NCBI GenBank assembly: GCA_038093515.1
Contig: JBBPSI010000279.1
Location: 1-29,244, forward strand
DNA from: Butyriboletus loyo
Lineage: Eukaryota; Basidiomycota; Agaricomycetes; Boletales; Boletaceae
Length of the DNA stretch: 29,244 bases
Reading direction: 5' to 3'
This document shows, piece after piece, positions 8,869 to 18,474 of this stretch. The notes under the pieces are model-generated. The model made no database searches. It was not told the origin of the DNA and worked only from the letters and a program-made list of their open reading frames with translations. Both the position numbers and the translations under genes were made by a program. The first letter of the stretch is position 1. Every line of letters starts with the position of its first letter.

Positions 8869-9225
8869 ATGGTGAGAAAATAAACATAGGAGGATGGGGT
8901 TTATATATGTTGGCTGACACTCAGTTACATAAAGGTGACATAATAGGACCCTTTATGGATGTATGTAATGATATTACAGCATCTAGGGTCTAATATATGT
9001 GATCAAAACCTAAAGTCAAACAACTGTCCACATAACCTGTCATTTCAAAATAGCTGGCATTCCATCAAGCCACTTCCATATGACCTGGTTCCTGGGCCAA
9101 TAGAAGGCCAAGAGTAGGTACCTCATTCCATACACCCACTGCCTAGGGTTAGGATCAGGAGTTATTGTGTTGAGTGATATTTAATGTAAAACATGCAAAC
9201 ATGTGGACAGTTTTTTGAGCCACTT
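8869..9225. repeat. Unassigned insert with a 12-bp inverted repeat
   Basis: AT-rich sequence with no coding potential seen, interrupting the old LTR-A. AACTGTCCACAT at 9022-9033 is perfectly inverted at 9201-9212. The pair brackets about 190 bp, the size of a small MITE-like element, but no flanking duplication is evident. Confidence 0.4.
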
Positions 9226-9554
9226 ACCTCATGTATTTAATCTCTATTTGCTGCTCTTCTTTTTGATCACTGTTGGCTTCTTAGTCTAACCATGTATGGT
9301 AGTTTATCACAAGCACAGCTAGGTCTGTGCACCTGCACAGCTTGGTCTGTGTGCCACTCTGTACAATATATAAAGGCTTGTGGTTTGAGCTAAGATCCCT
9401 TAGCTTTAACCACTTGTCTTGATTGCTGGAAACAGTTGAGGGACTAAGGTCTTGCTAAACTCTATAAACCTTTACCAGTGCTTTGTGTAGCACCACAGCT
9501 TGTAGTGAACCACTTGTGAAACATTCTGATAGGATTACTCCTTCAGTCATAACA

Positions 9555-10292
9555 ATTTTCAGCCTTCCTAGTACTGTTACGGTAGTGGTATACTTTTTCC
9601 ATCCATTACCACTTGGACTACTTCACTCGCCTAGCCTTTTGCTAGTGCCCTTTGAGCGGTATGAACCGCTCTAGCTTAGTCATCACTTCCCACGCACGGA
9701 CGCACTTTCTTTCATACTCCAGAATCCTCTGGAATATTCCTTCCTCATTTGTACGTTCCTTCTCGCAACTCGATTAGGGACATGGTCTGTGCGCAGACTC
9801 CAGTAGTATAAAGACTCGGTCTTTACACCATGTACATTATCTAGTTCTACGCAGCAATCTGCTAGCAATTAGTTCACTTCCAGACTCTTAGTGTGCGCAC
9901 TAAGACATAGTCTGAGACTTCGCCCAGAATCGTCTCCAGAGTCTTGAGGCCACTCCAGAGTGCCTCCTCGCTGTTCTGATTGTTAGCGCCCAGCGTAACA
10001 AGTACCAATAAGATGAATGGCATGGTGCATATCAGTGGGAGTTATGAGGGATGGGTGACCACCAGAGGCTTTGAGTAGGTCTGGACAGTGTTTGGAGAGA
10101 AGTCTACATGGTTGAGTGGTTGAGACCAGTAGAATGTGAGATCTGGCAAGTGAATTGACCCATTTCCAGGCAGGAGATAATTTGGTTGGTTTGTTCAATA
10201 GAAAGCAACTTGATGATGGAAGTAATGGACAAAGTGATGGTGTTTTGATGTGTTTGCACAATGTTGAACTTCTTATGCATTACATGACCCAT
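9555..10292 (-). pseudogene. Tc1/mariner-like transposase, N-terminal fragment
   Basis: Minus-strand translation gives a DNA-binding helix-turn-helix: CQISHSTGLNHSTM, then, after a frame change near 10110, LLSKHCPDLLKASGGHPSL and DMHHAIHLIGT. Fungal Tc1-like transposases have this arrangement (a helix-turn-helix followed by SKHCPDLPKxSGGRPxxL). The reading continues across the gypsy solo LTR: removing the LTR and one AGTAC joins HLIGT to RKAEN at 9555-9569, which fits the family's KAEN motif. There the frame stops at the LTR-A junction. At least one frameshift, an insertion and loss of the DDE/D domain make it non-functional. Confidence 0.7.
9575..10000 (+). repeat. Solo gypsy LTR with AGTAC target duplication
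   Basis: 426 nt from TGTTACGG to CGTAACA, with intact terminal inverted repeats, flanked by AGTAC at 9570-9574 and 10001-10005. It matches the LTRs of the two large gypsy elements. It is inserted in the Tc1-like transposase frame. No internal sequence remains, so it is a solo LTR from recombination. Confidence 0.95.
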
Positions 10293-10495
10293 TGCTTATG
10301 TAATGCTCAGCCACAACATATGATTCTAACATTTTATAGGGTCAGCAACAAAACTGTTGCAATGAGTACCCTTGCTTAATTGGTGAATATCTCCTGATAT
10401 AGAATGAATTACATAAGTAATGTATATACTTTTGGAAAGCCCTTGATTATGGATTTCTGCTATGGGTGTGTTGAGGAGGTTTGCCTTTAGTGGTT

Positions 10496-10745
10496 CTTGA
10501 GTTATTAGCTTAACAATAAAAATGTTGCCAACATTGCAATAGTTTTATTACCCACTGCATCTGGCCCAACTTATTTCAGCTGCTGTTTGTTCAAGAGAGA
10601 GAATTGTCCTTTGTGTGGCATCTACTGGCCTTGCTTCACTTCTCCTTCCTGGTGGTCATACTGCCTATTCACACTTCAAGATCCCTGAGTTATTAGCTTA
10701 ATAATCAAAATGTTGCCAATATTGCAATAGTTTTGTTGCCCACTG
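10496..10745. repeat. Pair of about 62-nt direct repeats at a Tc1-like end
   Basis: GAGTTATTAGCTTAA ... ATTGCAATAGTTTT ... CCCACTG occurs at about 10496-10557 and again at about 10683-10745, starts 187 nt apart, with only a few differences. A shorter related sequence in opposite orientation (CAGCAACAAAACTGTTGCAAT) lies at about 10343-10363. This resembles the doubled transposase-binding repeats of IR/DR-type Tc1 elements. Confidence 0.6.
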
Positions 10746-10882
10746 TAGTTCTATGTAACATACTTGCTAGCAACTTCCTCACTCAAGTTCCTAAGTGTGC
10801 ACACTTAGACATAATTGAGTTTCCATTCCCAAGAGTCTACTTGCTACTCTAGAGTGCTAGCTGGGGTCTAGTTGTTAGTACC
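10746..10882 (+). repeat. Highly degraded gypsy LTR fragment (R/U5)
   Basis: Follows the gypsy LTR from TAGTTCTA through TTGCTAGCAA, a stem-loop at 10791-10808 and CTAGAGTGC to GTTGTTAG, with many substitutions. The stem keeps its pairing through changes on both sides. Confidence 0.65.
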
Positions 10883-11484
10883 AAAGACTATATAGAATTA
10901 GAGTGAATGCAAGGATATCTAGCTTCTGACAAGAAGTAAGAGGGAGAATGTAATGTAGGTGATGCATTCAATAAACTGTAGGATGTTTAAAATCTCCAGG
11001 TTTGGGTGCTACACAAGTGTCTGATCCCTAGGGGGCTGGATTCATGAATGAACCATGATAGTGCAGCCTGAGATGGGGATATGGGATGAGGGGCCCACAA
11101 CGAGATCAAAAGGAGGGGTGCACCAGCATGCAGAAATCGAGATGCGTCCAGCCTCAGGGTGGAGAGCCGGTGTTGAACGTTGAGGAGTAGTATGGATGGC
11201 CCGAGCGGCGCTCAGCGGGTCGAATTCACTGAAAAGCAGCCGTCGCCATGGTGTATCAGATCTCGGACAGTCAAGCTTATAAGTTACATATGAGAGGCCA
11301 AAATAGTACAAGTTATCCGAGTGTGCATGTTGCTTGCCCTAAAGTCTGTATGATTTGGTCAGTAAATTAATATCGTGGTCAAAACACCTGTTTAGTTTCT
11401 CCTCCCATCTCCTCCTCCCCGTCCCCCCTCCTGAAGCATTAATTTGCTTCTCTCCTGCGTCCGTTTCTCGACCCCCAGAATCCG
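10883..11484. other. Intergenic region and upstream region of eIF2A
   Basis: No convincing gene. A frame of 89 codons on the minus strand (11042-11311) has no recognisable motif. The last 100 nt before the eIF2A start are strongly pyrimidine-rich (CTCCTCCCC, CCCCCCTCC), as in many fungal housekeeping promoters. No clear TATA box was seen. Confidence 0.5.
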
Positions 11485-13874
11485 ATGGCTTCCGAGCTCT
11501 CCCAGCAATACGCGTGTAAGCCCGCAGCGCAATTTTAACTCACCACATCAATCAATCATCTAACCATCGGTTCTTTCTAGTCCGCGCTCAAAAGAGCCTT
11601 GGTCTTGTCGGTGGAACGCCAGACTACATCCCACTCTCTGGGTTTGTCTGTCCCGACGTCCCAGCTCGCACCTACCACTATAGCAACGATGGAAGGCTGT
11701 TTGCTTATGCTCTTCCAAGTGTGTGCGTATTGCCTCGTGTCCTCTCGCGCGGTTCTTCGATCCTAGTTTACGTCTTCTGCAATGCAGTGTCCGAATCTTA
11801 CAGGCAGAGGGTGCAAAGCTATTGCAAGAACTGAGCATCCCCAACATTCTCGAGCTCCAGTTCTCCCCGCGCGGAACCTATCTTTCCACCTGGGAACGCC
11901 CCGGTACGTACAAAAACCACTCCATCTCAGCCTCGTGTTCATCTTATCATTCGATAATCAATTTCATATCCCTTCCCCACCTTCAGCCAAGCTCGAGGAC
12001 GGCGCACAGCACAAGAACCTCCGCATCTTCTCCGCCTCAACGGGTGAAGAATTGATCGCCTTCACTCAAAAGTCCCTGGAAGGCTGGGATCTTCAGTATT
12101 CCATGTCAGAATCGCATGCCGTTCGCCTCGTTTCACAGGAGGTGCAGGTGTTCCGTCCTGCAGAGTGGGGTAAAGGTGTGGTTGACAAACTGAGAGTTGA
12201 AGGCGCTTCGATGGTATCACTCAGTCCTGGATTGAATCCGTCCATCGCGGTTTTTGTTGGGGAGAAAAAGGTTCGGGTCAGGACCATTTCTGGGTATATG
12301 TCTGATCATCAATGACCGACAGGGTGCTCCTGCTAGCATCAAGATTTACGGTCTTCTCTCCCTTTCCGGTGTTCCAACATGTTCAAAGACCTTCTACAAG
12401 GCTGATCGCGCCCAGATCAAGTGGAACGACCTCGGAACTCAAGCACTGATCGTCACCCAAACCGAGGTCGACAACTCCAACATGAGCTACTATGGAGAGA
12501 CGTCCATGTATCTTCTCAGCGTAGCAGGCAATTTTGACTGCCGCGTCACCCTCAACAAGGAGGGACCCATTCACGATGTTGCTTGGAGTCCTAACAGCAA
12601 AGAGTTTGGGGTTGTGTACGGTTGTGAGTTGATCTCCCAGCTCGTAGACATGTAGGCTCAAGTCCCCTCCCGACAGACATGCCCGCCAAAACGATGCTCT
12701 TTGACCAACGCGTCCGCAAGCTCCGTGACTTTGGTTCAGCGCCACATAACACCATCTCGTTCAACCCACAGGGCCGCCTTCTCTTCCTCGCTGGATTTGG
12801 TAACCTCGCAGGGAAGATCGACGTCTTCGATCGACGCACGCTCAATAAAATATGTACCATCGATGCGCCGAACACATCTTATTGCTCTTGGTCCCCCGAT
12901 GGACGTTTTCTTTTGACCGCGACGCTGTCTCCTCGTCTACGTGTCGACAACGGGATCAAGGTCTGGCACGCGAGCGGTCCACTCATGCACGTCCAGGCCG
13001 TTGAGGAACTTTACCAAGCCAGCTGGCGCCCTACCCCTGTTGACCAAGCGCCTCCTTTTGGACAGACCATTCCGCCAGCGCCACAACCCTCCGCGAGCGT
13101 CCTCGCTGCTGCGCTCACCTCCAAGCCCGTAACTGCCAAGCCTGCGGGTGCCTATCGCCCCCCTGGTGCACGTGGACTTGCCACGCCAGCAATTTTCAAA
13201 CGCGAAGACGAGGGTGGGGCACCAAGGGTACCCACTGGAAGTGGCACGATGAGTGGGAGTGCGACACTGCCTCGGGGTCACAATCGTAGTCCAAACCCAC
13301 CTGGAAGTATGCCGACCAACGGGATCTCTCAGAATGGGCATGGACAAGCGGGACGAAGACAGGTGCCTGGTGCTGCGCCTCGGACGCCGCCACCTACGGG
13401 TGATCAAGGACAAGGGCAGGATAAGAAACGGAAGAAGAAAGAGAAGAAGAAGGGTGATGGCTCGGGTACAGTGACACCGACCGGGGGGGAGTCTGTAAGG
13501 CCGTCGTTGGATATTCAGACGAACGGACTTAACGGGACGACGAACGGTGTCAAGGGCGAGATGGTAGTAGAACCTGTAACGAGCTCTGTGCCGCCCACGC
13601 CCGGCGCGGAGCAGCTGGATCCTGTTGCGAAGAAGGTGCGGAACCTGAACAAGAAGGTGAGTGATATCTATTTCCCGTACCACTTTCTCCCCGCCAAGGT
13701 CACTTCCCGTGACTGACACAACACAATCCCTTGCCTCTGCTACAGCTCAAAGCGATCGAGGAATTGAAGGAAAAGGCTAAACGAGGTGAACGTCTTGAAG
13801 CGACACAGCTGAAGAAAATGGAGGGCGAAGCGGACATTCGAAAGGAGCTTTCCAGCCTCGGGGTTATTGGATAA
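11485..13874 (+). CDS. eIF2A: Eukaryotic translation initiation factor 2A
   Basis: Seven exons: 11485-11515, 11581-11722, 11788-11903, 11987-12270, 12323-12623, 12677-13656, 13746-13874. The spliced frame is 660 aa. Introns are 52-89 nt, all GT-AG, and phases close exactly. eIF2A binds the 40S subunit and can deliver initiator tRNA independently of eIF2 in special initiation events. Most of the protein is the WD-type beta-propeller, with family hallmarks SLGLVGG near the N-terminus, YYGE, YGYMPAK, FNPQGRLLFLAGFGNL, SPDGRFLLTAT and RLRVDNGIKVWH. Then come a Pro/Gly-rich linker with AYRPPGAR, a Lys-rich patch (KKRKKKEKKK) and the C-terminal coiled segment (NLNKK, LKAIEELKEKAKRGERLE). The start is supported by MASELSQQYAFRAQKSLG, with Phe formed across intron 1. 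It is convergent with CDC73. Confidence 0.95.
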
Positions 13875-14230
13875 TGCCTGCCGCGCGATTGTCGTGTGCT
13901 CGCGACGGTGGATCGGGACACTTCGTACTCCTACCACTCGATATTATCTCATGGTTGTCTATGGACATGTGGCGCTTCTTTCCTTTTCCTGATAAATCTA
14001 TGGGTCACTCGGATTCGTGTGTCGTTTGTTTTCTTTGTTAGTGCTAGACGTAACGAGGGATTGGTCACGATGCAACGTGATCCGACCATAGTCGTGCTCC
14101 CAGTGGTCACCTACTGCACAGGAACAGTGCCAGGCAAGGTCATGCCATATGGAATATGTACACGACAAACAAACCAGCAAGTGTCATATACCACCCACCC
14201 ACCCACTCCTTCTCCCTCGCTCCCTTCTTT
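13875..14230. other. Tail-to-tail gap between eIF2A and CDC73
   Basis: 356 nt that must hold both 3' UTRs and poly(A) sites. An open stretch on the + strand here has no recognisable features. No repeat or RNA gene was seen. Confidence 0.5.
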
Positions 14231-15973
14231 TCATGACTTGAGCAACCATGGCTTATTGGTGAGGGTCCAATCGTCAATGATTTTCCAAAAATGAGCTACC
14301 ACCGACTTGTCGACGTGTCTTCGGTGAGGGTCGATCTGGCGAGCGACGTGCACGTCAGTCCAATCAGTGGAGAAGGGGTAAAAGCTCACCTTGAGCTCCG
14401 TCACGTTCCAATCCTTGATCTTTGCATTGGGCGGATCGTTGGCCCACGTGAAGTATATCCCTTTGACTGATCGCCCGTCCAGGAACATCAATCATATCAG
14501 TCATTGACCAGCGGCCACGAGGCGACAGCGACGTACCGTGATGGAACAAAGTTCGTGGTTCATTCCATTTGTATGGTCGAAACTGCCAAGCCTGGCCTGT
14601 GGTCATCACGCACACCACCCTCTCCCACGCATCCTCCCCGAATTTCTGGAGCGCGTCAGTGCTGTCGACGATGAAATACCTCTGGACTGTCCCAGTTTTA
14701 GTACCGTGGGAAGCCGCGGATGACGCGGTAGAAGACGTGTTGGTGGAAGAGGAAAAAGCAGCGGCAGAGGCGGTGGGTGGGTCACGCCGTCGATCGATGT
14801 GGAGAAGGTCTTCGGCACGGGGGTTGCCGGCTGCTGCTGCACGTTCGCGCGCGGTGGTCGAAGGTTCGAAGCTAGATTGACGGAATGAGTACCTTGTGGG
14901 CAGGTAGACACATAGAAAAAGAGGTGAAACGAAAGAACGTGACTCACACCGCTTCTTGCAAAAACCGTTTCACGTTGTACATCGTGATCAGCGCTGTGGG
15001 TGATGACGATATCATGATGATCGGGAACATGTTTTCTGTTCAAAAATGGTTATGGGGTAGCAGACGTGGCGTTCAGAGTGGGACGTACTGGCTTTACGCG
15101 CTTGCATGGGAGGGCCGGCGGATGGCGCGGGTGCAGTACTCCCCGGTTTGACGTCTCGGAGCTTCTTCAAGCGTTCCGTGAAGCTGGTGTGGAGAGCAGT
15201 AAAGTTCTAAATGCCTAAGCCGTCAGTATCTCGCGGTAAAATAAACGCCACTGAGGCAGGAAAAAAAACGAAAACGAAGCCTACATTGGGTTTGGTACCC
15301 CTCAAGACCGTGTTTCTGTCGCGAAGCTCGACCTCGTTTTGTTTTACTCGCTTGACGACTTCCATGTCTTGTGCGTCGGCGACATAGCGCCGTTTGGTAG
15401 GCGACGTGCCGTCAGAGGCATGTGAATGGGGTACACGTTTGGGTGTGGTGGAAGGTGCTGCGCTCGTCCCTCTCCGACGCGGGGGTGTGCCAGGCGGCGT
15501 CGTCGACTCTAACAGCAAAAGCCGAAAATGAAACCGTCAACGAACGCCAATTCAGGCACAGTAAATCGGGGGACAAAGTTACCAGACACCAATGGTCTTA
15601 TCCGTTCCAAATCTGCGACTTTCCCTTCCAACCATTCCACGACGCTCTTTCGCTCCGTCACACTCACGAACCCGACAGTCAAACCACTCTCACGGGCTTG
15701 TCGCATGTACTCCGCACCAGGTGCATCACGAAGTAACCAAGCGAGATAGACGGCTTCGAGGGTGTATACGTCGGCAGCGGAAGACGGGTTGGAGATGCCT
15801 GGTTTGGTGTATCGTGTCGGGGATGATTTTGGGAGGGTAATGACGGGGCTGAGGGAGAGGTGGGTCGCTGCGAGGAGGGTCAAGACGGGTTCGCCGTGGG
15901 TGAGATATGTGATAGGCGTCTTGGATTTGATGGCATGTCGGAGAGCAAGAAGGGGATCTCCGGTGGAGTCCAT
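14231..15973 (-). CDS. CDC73: CDC73/parafibromin, Paf1 complex subunit
   Basis: Seven exons on the minus strand: 15973-15583, 15508-15285, 15206-15089, 15035-14948, 14871-14537, 14466-14390, 14335-14231; 445 aa; introns 53-78 nt, GT-AG, phases consistent. Cdc73 is part of the nuclear Paf1 complex, which travels with RNA polymerase II and promotes elongation and co-transcriptional histone marks. N-terminal domain: DPLLALRHAI, LTHGEPVLTLL, AVYLAWLLRD. The central conserved motif YVADAQDMEVVKRVKQNEVE with LRDRNTVLR is diagnostic, followed by FTERLKKLRDVKPG. C-terminal Ras-like domain: PIIMISSSPTALITMYNVK, DALQKFGEDAWERVV, GQAWQFRPYKW, GIYFTWANDPPN, VVAHFWKIIDDWT. It is shorter than the human protein (531 aa), mainly in the linker. 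Confidence 0.95.
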
Positions 15974-17250
15974 CTTTTGTGCGGGTTGCTGGAGACAATG
16001 TCGGTTTGATACAAGTGGTCGTCGTTGACTCCCCGTCGCCGTAGTGGGTGGTAATGTAAACGACTATGTTCCTTCGTCTTTAGTTGTGTTGGTCTTGTAG
16101 CAAGCTGGCTACGCTGACCAATCCTAATTAGCGTTACAGTTCATGGACGGTGGCACTTTAGCCGAGCGTACAGTGTCCGCATGCTCAACACAAGCCATTT
16201 TTCATGGACATCTGATAATTTAATAACTGTGCAAGGAAAAAAAGAACATCATTTGTCGATTGATGCTGATGGCCACTTCACTCCCCCTTAATTCCCCATC
16301 AGACTCCTTTGGCACCCACTGACAGGAACCTGGAATGCGCCGTGTTCCTCGTGTCGCGAAGCATAGCTCACTGTCACAATATCGTGCGACTTGCTTGATT
16401 CGATCTTTATCTGGTTCGACGAACACTACTCTCCAAGGAAGGTCCTCCAAATCGTCCGCCAGGCTCTTAACTTCTGCACACCCATCGCGACTAAGCTCTA
16501 CAGCTCCTATTCCAACTTGTGCTCATCACCAACCCTCAATTTTCCCCAACAAGCCAGTAGTGGTGATGTAGGCGTCGAGATATATATATAAAGATGAATA
16601 ATTACATTGTCCTTTCGAGAGCCAGACAGCGGTGAGTAGGATCATACACGCGCAAAGATCACCAGTCGTAATCGTGTCAACGTAGGTCGCGAGCCTTTCT
16701 TTCGCCTGCACGCACTTAGATCTTGTCGATTCATGTATAGGCTACAGCTCGGGCTGGAACTTGACTCGCACCTTTAAAGGCCTTCGTGGCTGGGTCCCAT
16801 GTCATTCGCCTGCACCAGAGGCCCAGCAGGAGGGATCATGTCAGCGACTGAGCGAATCAGAAAGGCATCACATACTGGCACCCACGGTGGATACCGGTGC
16901 TGTCGCGATAAGTTACTACATAATAGGATCAACTTCGTGCCATTCTTATGCCCTCCTTCCACATTCGACTTGAAGTTTTGGCCATCCTTTGGCAGCGCCT
17001 GCATCAACTGTGATAAAGTCGGTCCTAGGCTCCGCCCCACAGTCCTCGAGTTGGCCCACAGCAGACGAATCCCCCAAGCGGTCCCGGGAAATCCTCAACT
17101 AACTCAACTGACATCTTGGCTCACTTGATGACTTCTCAATAACTCCCATGCGTGTTTGAGCACACCTATAATGATATAACTGAGCGCGTGCATCGGATTC
17201 GGCCCTATCTCTCATCAACCCATCCCTCACACACTTCCTTTCCCTGGAAG
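15974..17250. other. Intergenic region with a possible unrecognised minus-strand exon
   Basis: No gene can be called firmly. On the minus strand about 16540-16220 has an open frame with an ordinary-protein look (VKSLADDLEDLPWRVVFVEP, DKDRIKQVARYCDSELC). It lacks a clear start and I found no linked exons or family match. Another open stretch on the same strand lies at 16774-17040. On the + strand an AT-rich TATATATATAAAG occurs near 16581. The bases just upstream of 15973 should hold the CDC73 promoter, but no clear motif is visible. Confidence 0.25.
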
Positions 17251-17984
17251 ATGTACCTCGTCTTCAGTACTTCTGATTGCATGAACTCGGACATCTCTGA
17301 TCAGCGAGGTCACATCCTCTACTCCGTGTCGACGCCTCGGGCTTCCAAGCGGGTCACCACGTTTACCAAGTACCGCTGGAGTGGTCTGAGTGGTGTCTCT
17401 GAGACGATGGCAACAATCGAGTGGCATAAGTTGAAAGAGACGCTCATTCGATTCAATGGGAACGAAATCAAAGCAGATGTCATGCTTGGGAAGCGCTGGT
17501 GGAGCAGGTACGTCTGCCTCATAGGGTTCCCATCGTGTCATGTTGACCAATCGACGGGGAACCGACAAGTGGGCGGTATTTCGTAGGACCCGATAAGCGT
17601 TCCTACAAATGGAAACTTGAATCAACACATTGTTGGGTATGTTACATGTTCTTTCCACTCCCATGCGGGTTTTGCAGTTGTATCGAAAGGATCATGAACA
17701 AGTAGACGTCATCCTTGACGAAACCTTCTTCCCAGATGAAGCTGGCGGAATCGGGCATCGCACTGGCGAGGTTCCACAAGAAGAATTTCGGGATAAGAAA
17801 GCAAGCACACCGGCCATATCTTGACGTCTCTCCGAAAGTGGTGCCCATGTTGGACCATGTCATACTGACCTATGTCTATGTCGAGTCTTTGCGTCGAGAG
17901 CGACTCGGATATGGATCGGACACAACGAGCACGTTCCATTTCAACAATGCTGTCGGTTCGGCCAGTCAGGCGAATACGTCGTAA
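17251..17984 (+). CDS. DUF6593 family protein, tandem copy A
   Basis: Three exons: 17251-17507, 17570-17636, 17736-17984; 190 aa; introns 62 and 99 nt. The fold signature runs from MYLVFSTSD and DISDQRGHILYSVST through IEWHKLKETLIRF, GRYFVGPDKRSYKWKLE and ARFHKKNFG to YLDVSPKVVPMLDHVILTYVYVESL. I recognise this as the DUF6593 layout, a family expanded in basidiomycetes with no known biochemical role. The start was chosen because family members begin just before the FS..D motif; an upstream in-frame ATG at 17152 would add 33 residues. Exon lengths and splice positions match copy B exactly for exons 1 and 2. The C-terminal tail is short and Ser/Thr/Asn-rich. Confidence 0.82.
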
Positions 17985-18474
17985 CAAGCGACACCGGTGT
18001 AGAAAGGCCATGTGGTATAATAGCACATGAACATTTTGGTGTAGTTTGGATCGTGTGGACAGGACACCCTTTGGCCTCAGTGGCATTCGTGGCTGAAGAG
18101 GATAAAAAAATCATGCGGTGTCGGATTGAGGCTGTACTTGTGGTTCAAGTCCTTTATCGGCATGAGACGTGGCTGCGCAGTGGTGCGGTGTTTCGAACTG
18201 CTAGGTACTGCTGAAGCGCTGAGGACCGTGACTGTGACAGTCCCGCACTGCTCGTCGCAAACAACTTGGTCAGGAACATTCTGCATTCGAGACAGGCCGT
18301 TGAACTGGCAGTCCACTTTGCATCAGCTGATCCCGACCTTTGAAATTTGAATCATCGCCTTCATGCTCAGCCCAGATCGTTATACATGGCACTTAAGTGC
18401 TGACATTCGCCACACGACCCACCAACAAAACGTTGAACGACGTCTTACCGTCCTCGCCGCGCTCTGTCGTTGAC
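17985..18474. other. Gap between the two DUF6593 genes
   Basis: 490 nt without a convincing gene. An open frame at 18126-18350 has no recognisable motif. The copy B promoter must lie here; no clear TATA box was seen. Confidence 0.5.

Larger units (their letters stand above)
7734..9554 (+). repeat. Old LTR-A 3' LTR split by later insertions
   Basis: The LTR starts TGTTATAATACTATATT at 7734, runs to 7794, resumes at 8309-8380, and its second half (from ACCTCATGTATTTAATC at about 9226) ends CATAACA at 9554. Between the pieces lie a solo LTR in minus orientation (7795-8303), a plus LTR (8381-8868) and about 360 nt of unassigned sequence. The right end interrupts a Tc1-like transposase frame, so this element is younger than the Tc1 copy. 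The second half carries a duplicated GGTCTGTG motif before its TATA box. Confidence 0.7.
9555..10745 (-). mobile_element. Tc1/mariner-like transposon remnant
   Basis: The right end is CAGTG (complement of CCCACTG at 10739-10745) next to a TA dinucleotide at 10746-10747, the Tc1/mariner terminus and target. Reading leftward come a region with a long direct repeat, then the N-terminal helix-turn-helix part of a transposase. The rest, including the catalytic domain and left end, is lost at the LTR-A boundary at 9554/9555. A gypsy solo LTR lies inside it. Confidence 0.65.

Noticed and set aside
9483..9674. Small + strand frame across the LTR-A/gypsy solo LTR boundary
   Set aside because: Chance frame spanning two unrelated repeats.
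10496..10745. CRISPR-like or tandem array from the repeated 62-mers
   Set aside because: Only two copies, in a eukaryotic transposon end.
12254..12655. Separate starts for eIF2A pieces at 12254 or 12679
   Set aside because: Both are frames that begin in introns or at internal Met codons; splice signals and family alignment join them into one gene.
12937..13719. A 260-codon minus-strand frame opposite eIF2A exon 6
   Set aside because: Overlaps a conserved, well-supported exon on the other strand and has no family features.
13998..14180. Small frames in the eIF2A-CDC73 gap
   Set aside because: Short, without motifs, in expected 3' UTR sequence.
14606..15043. A continuous 145-codon minus-strand frame in CDC73
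   Set aside because: It runs through introns 3-4 in a non-CDC73 frame; the spliced model recovers the conserved Ras-like domain instead.
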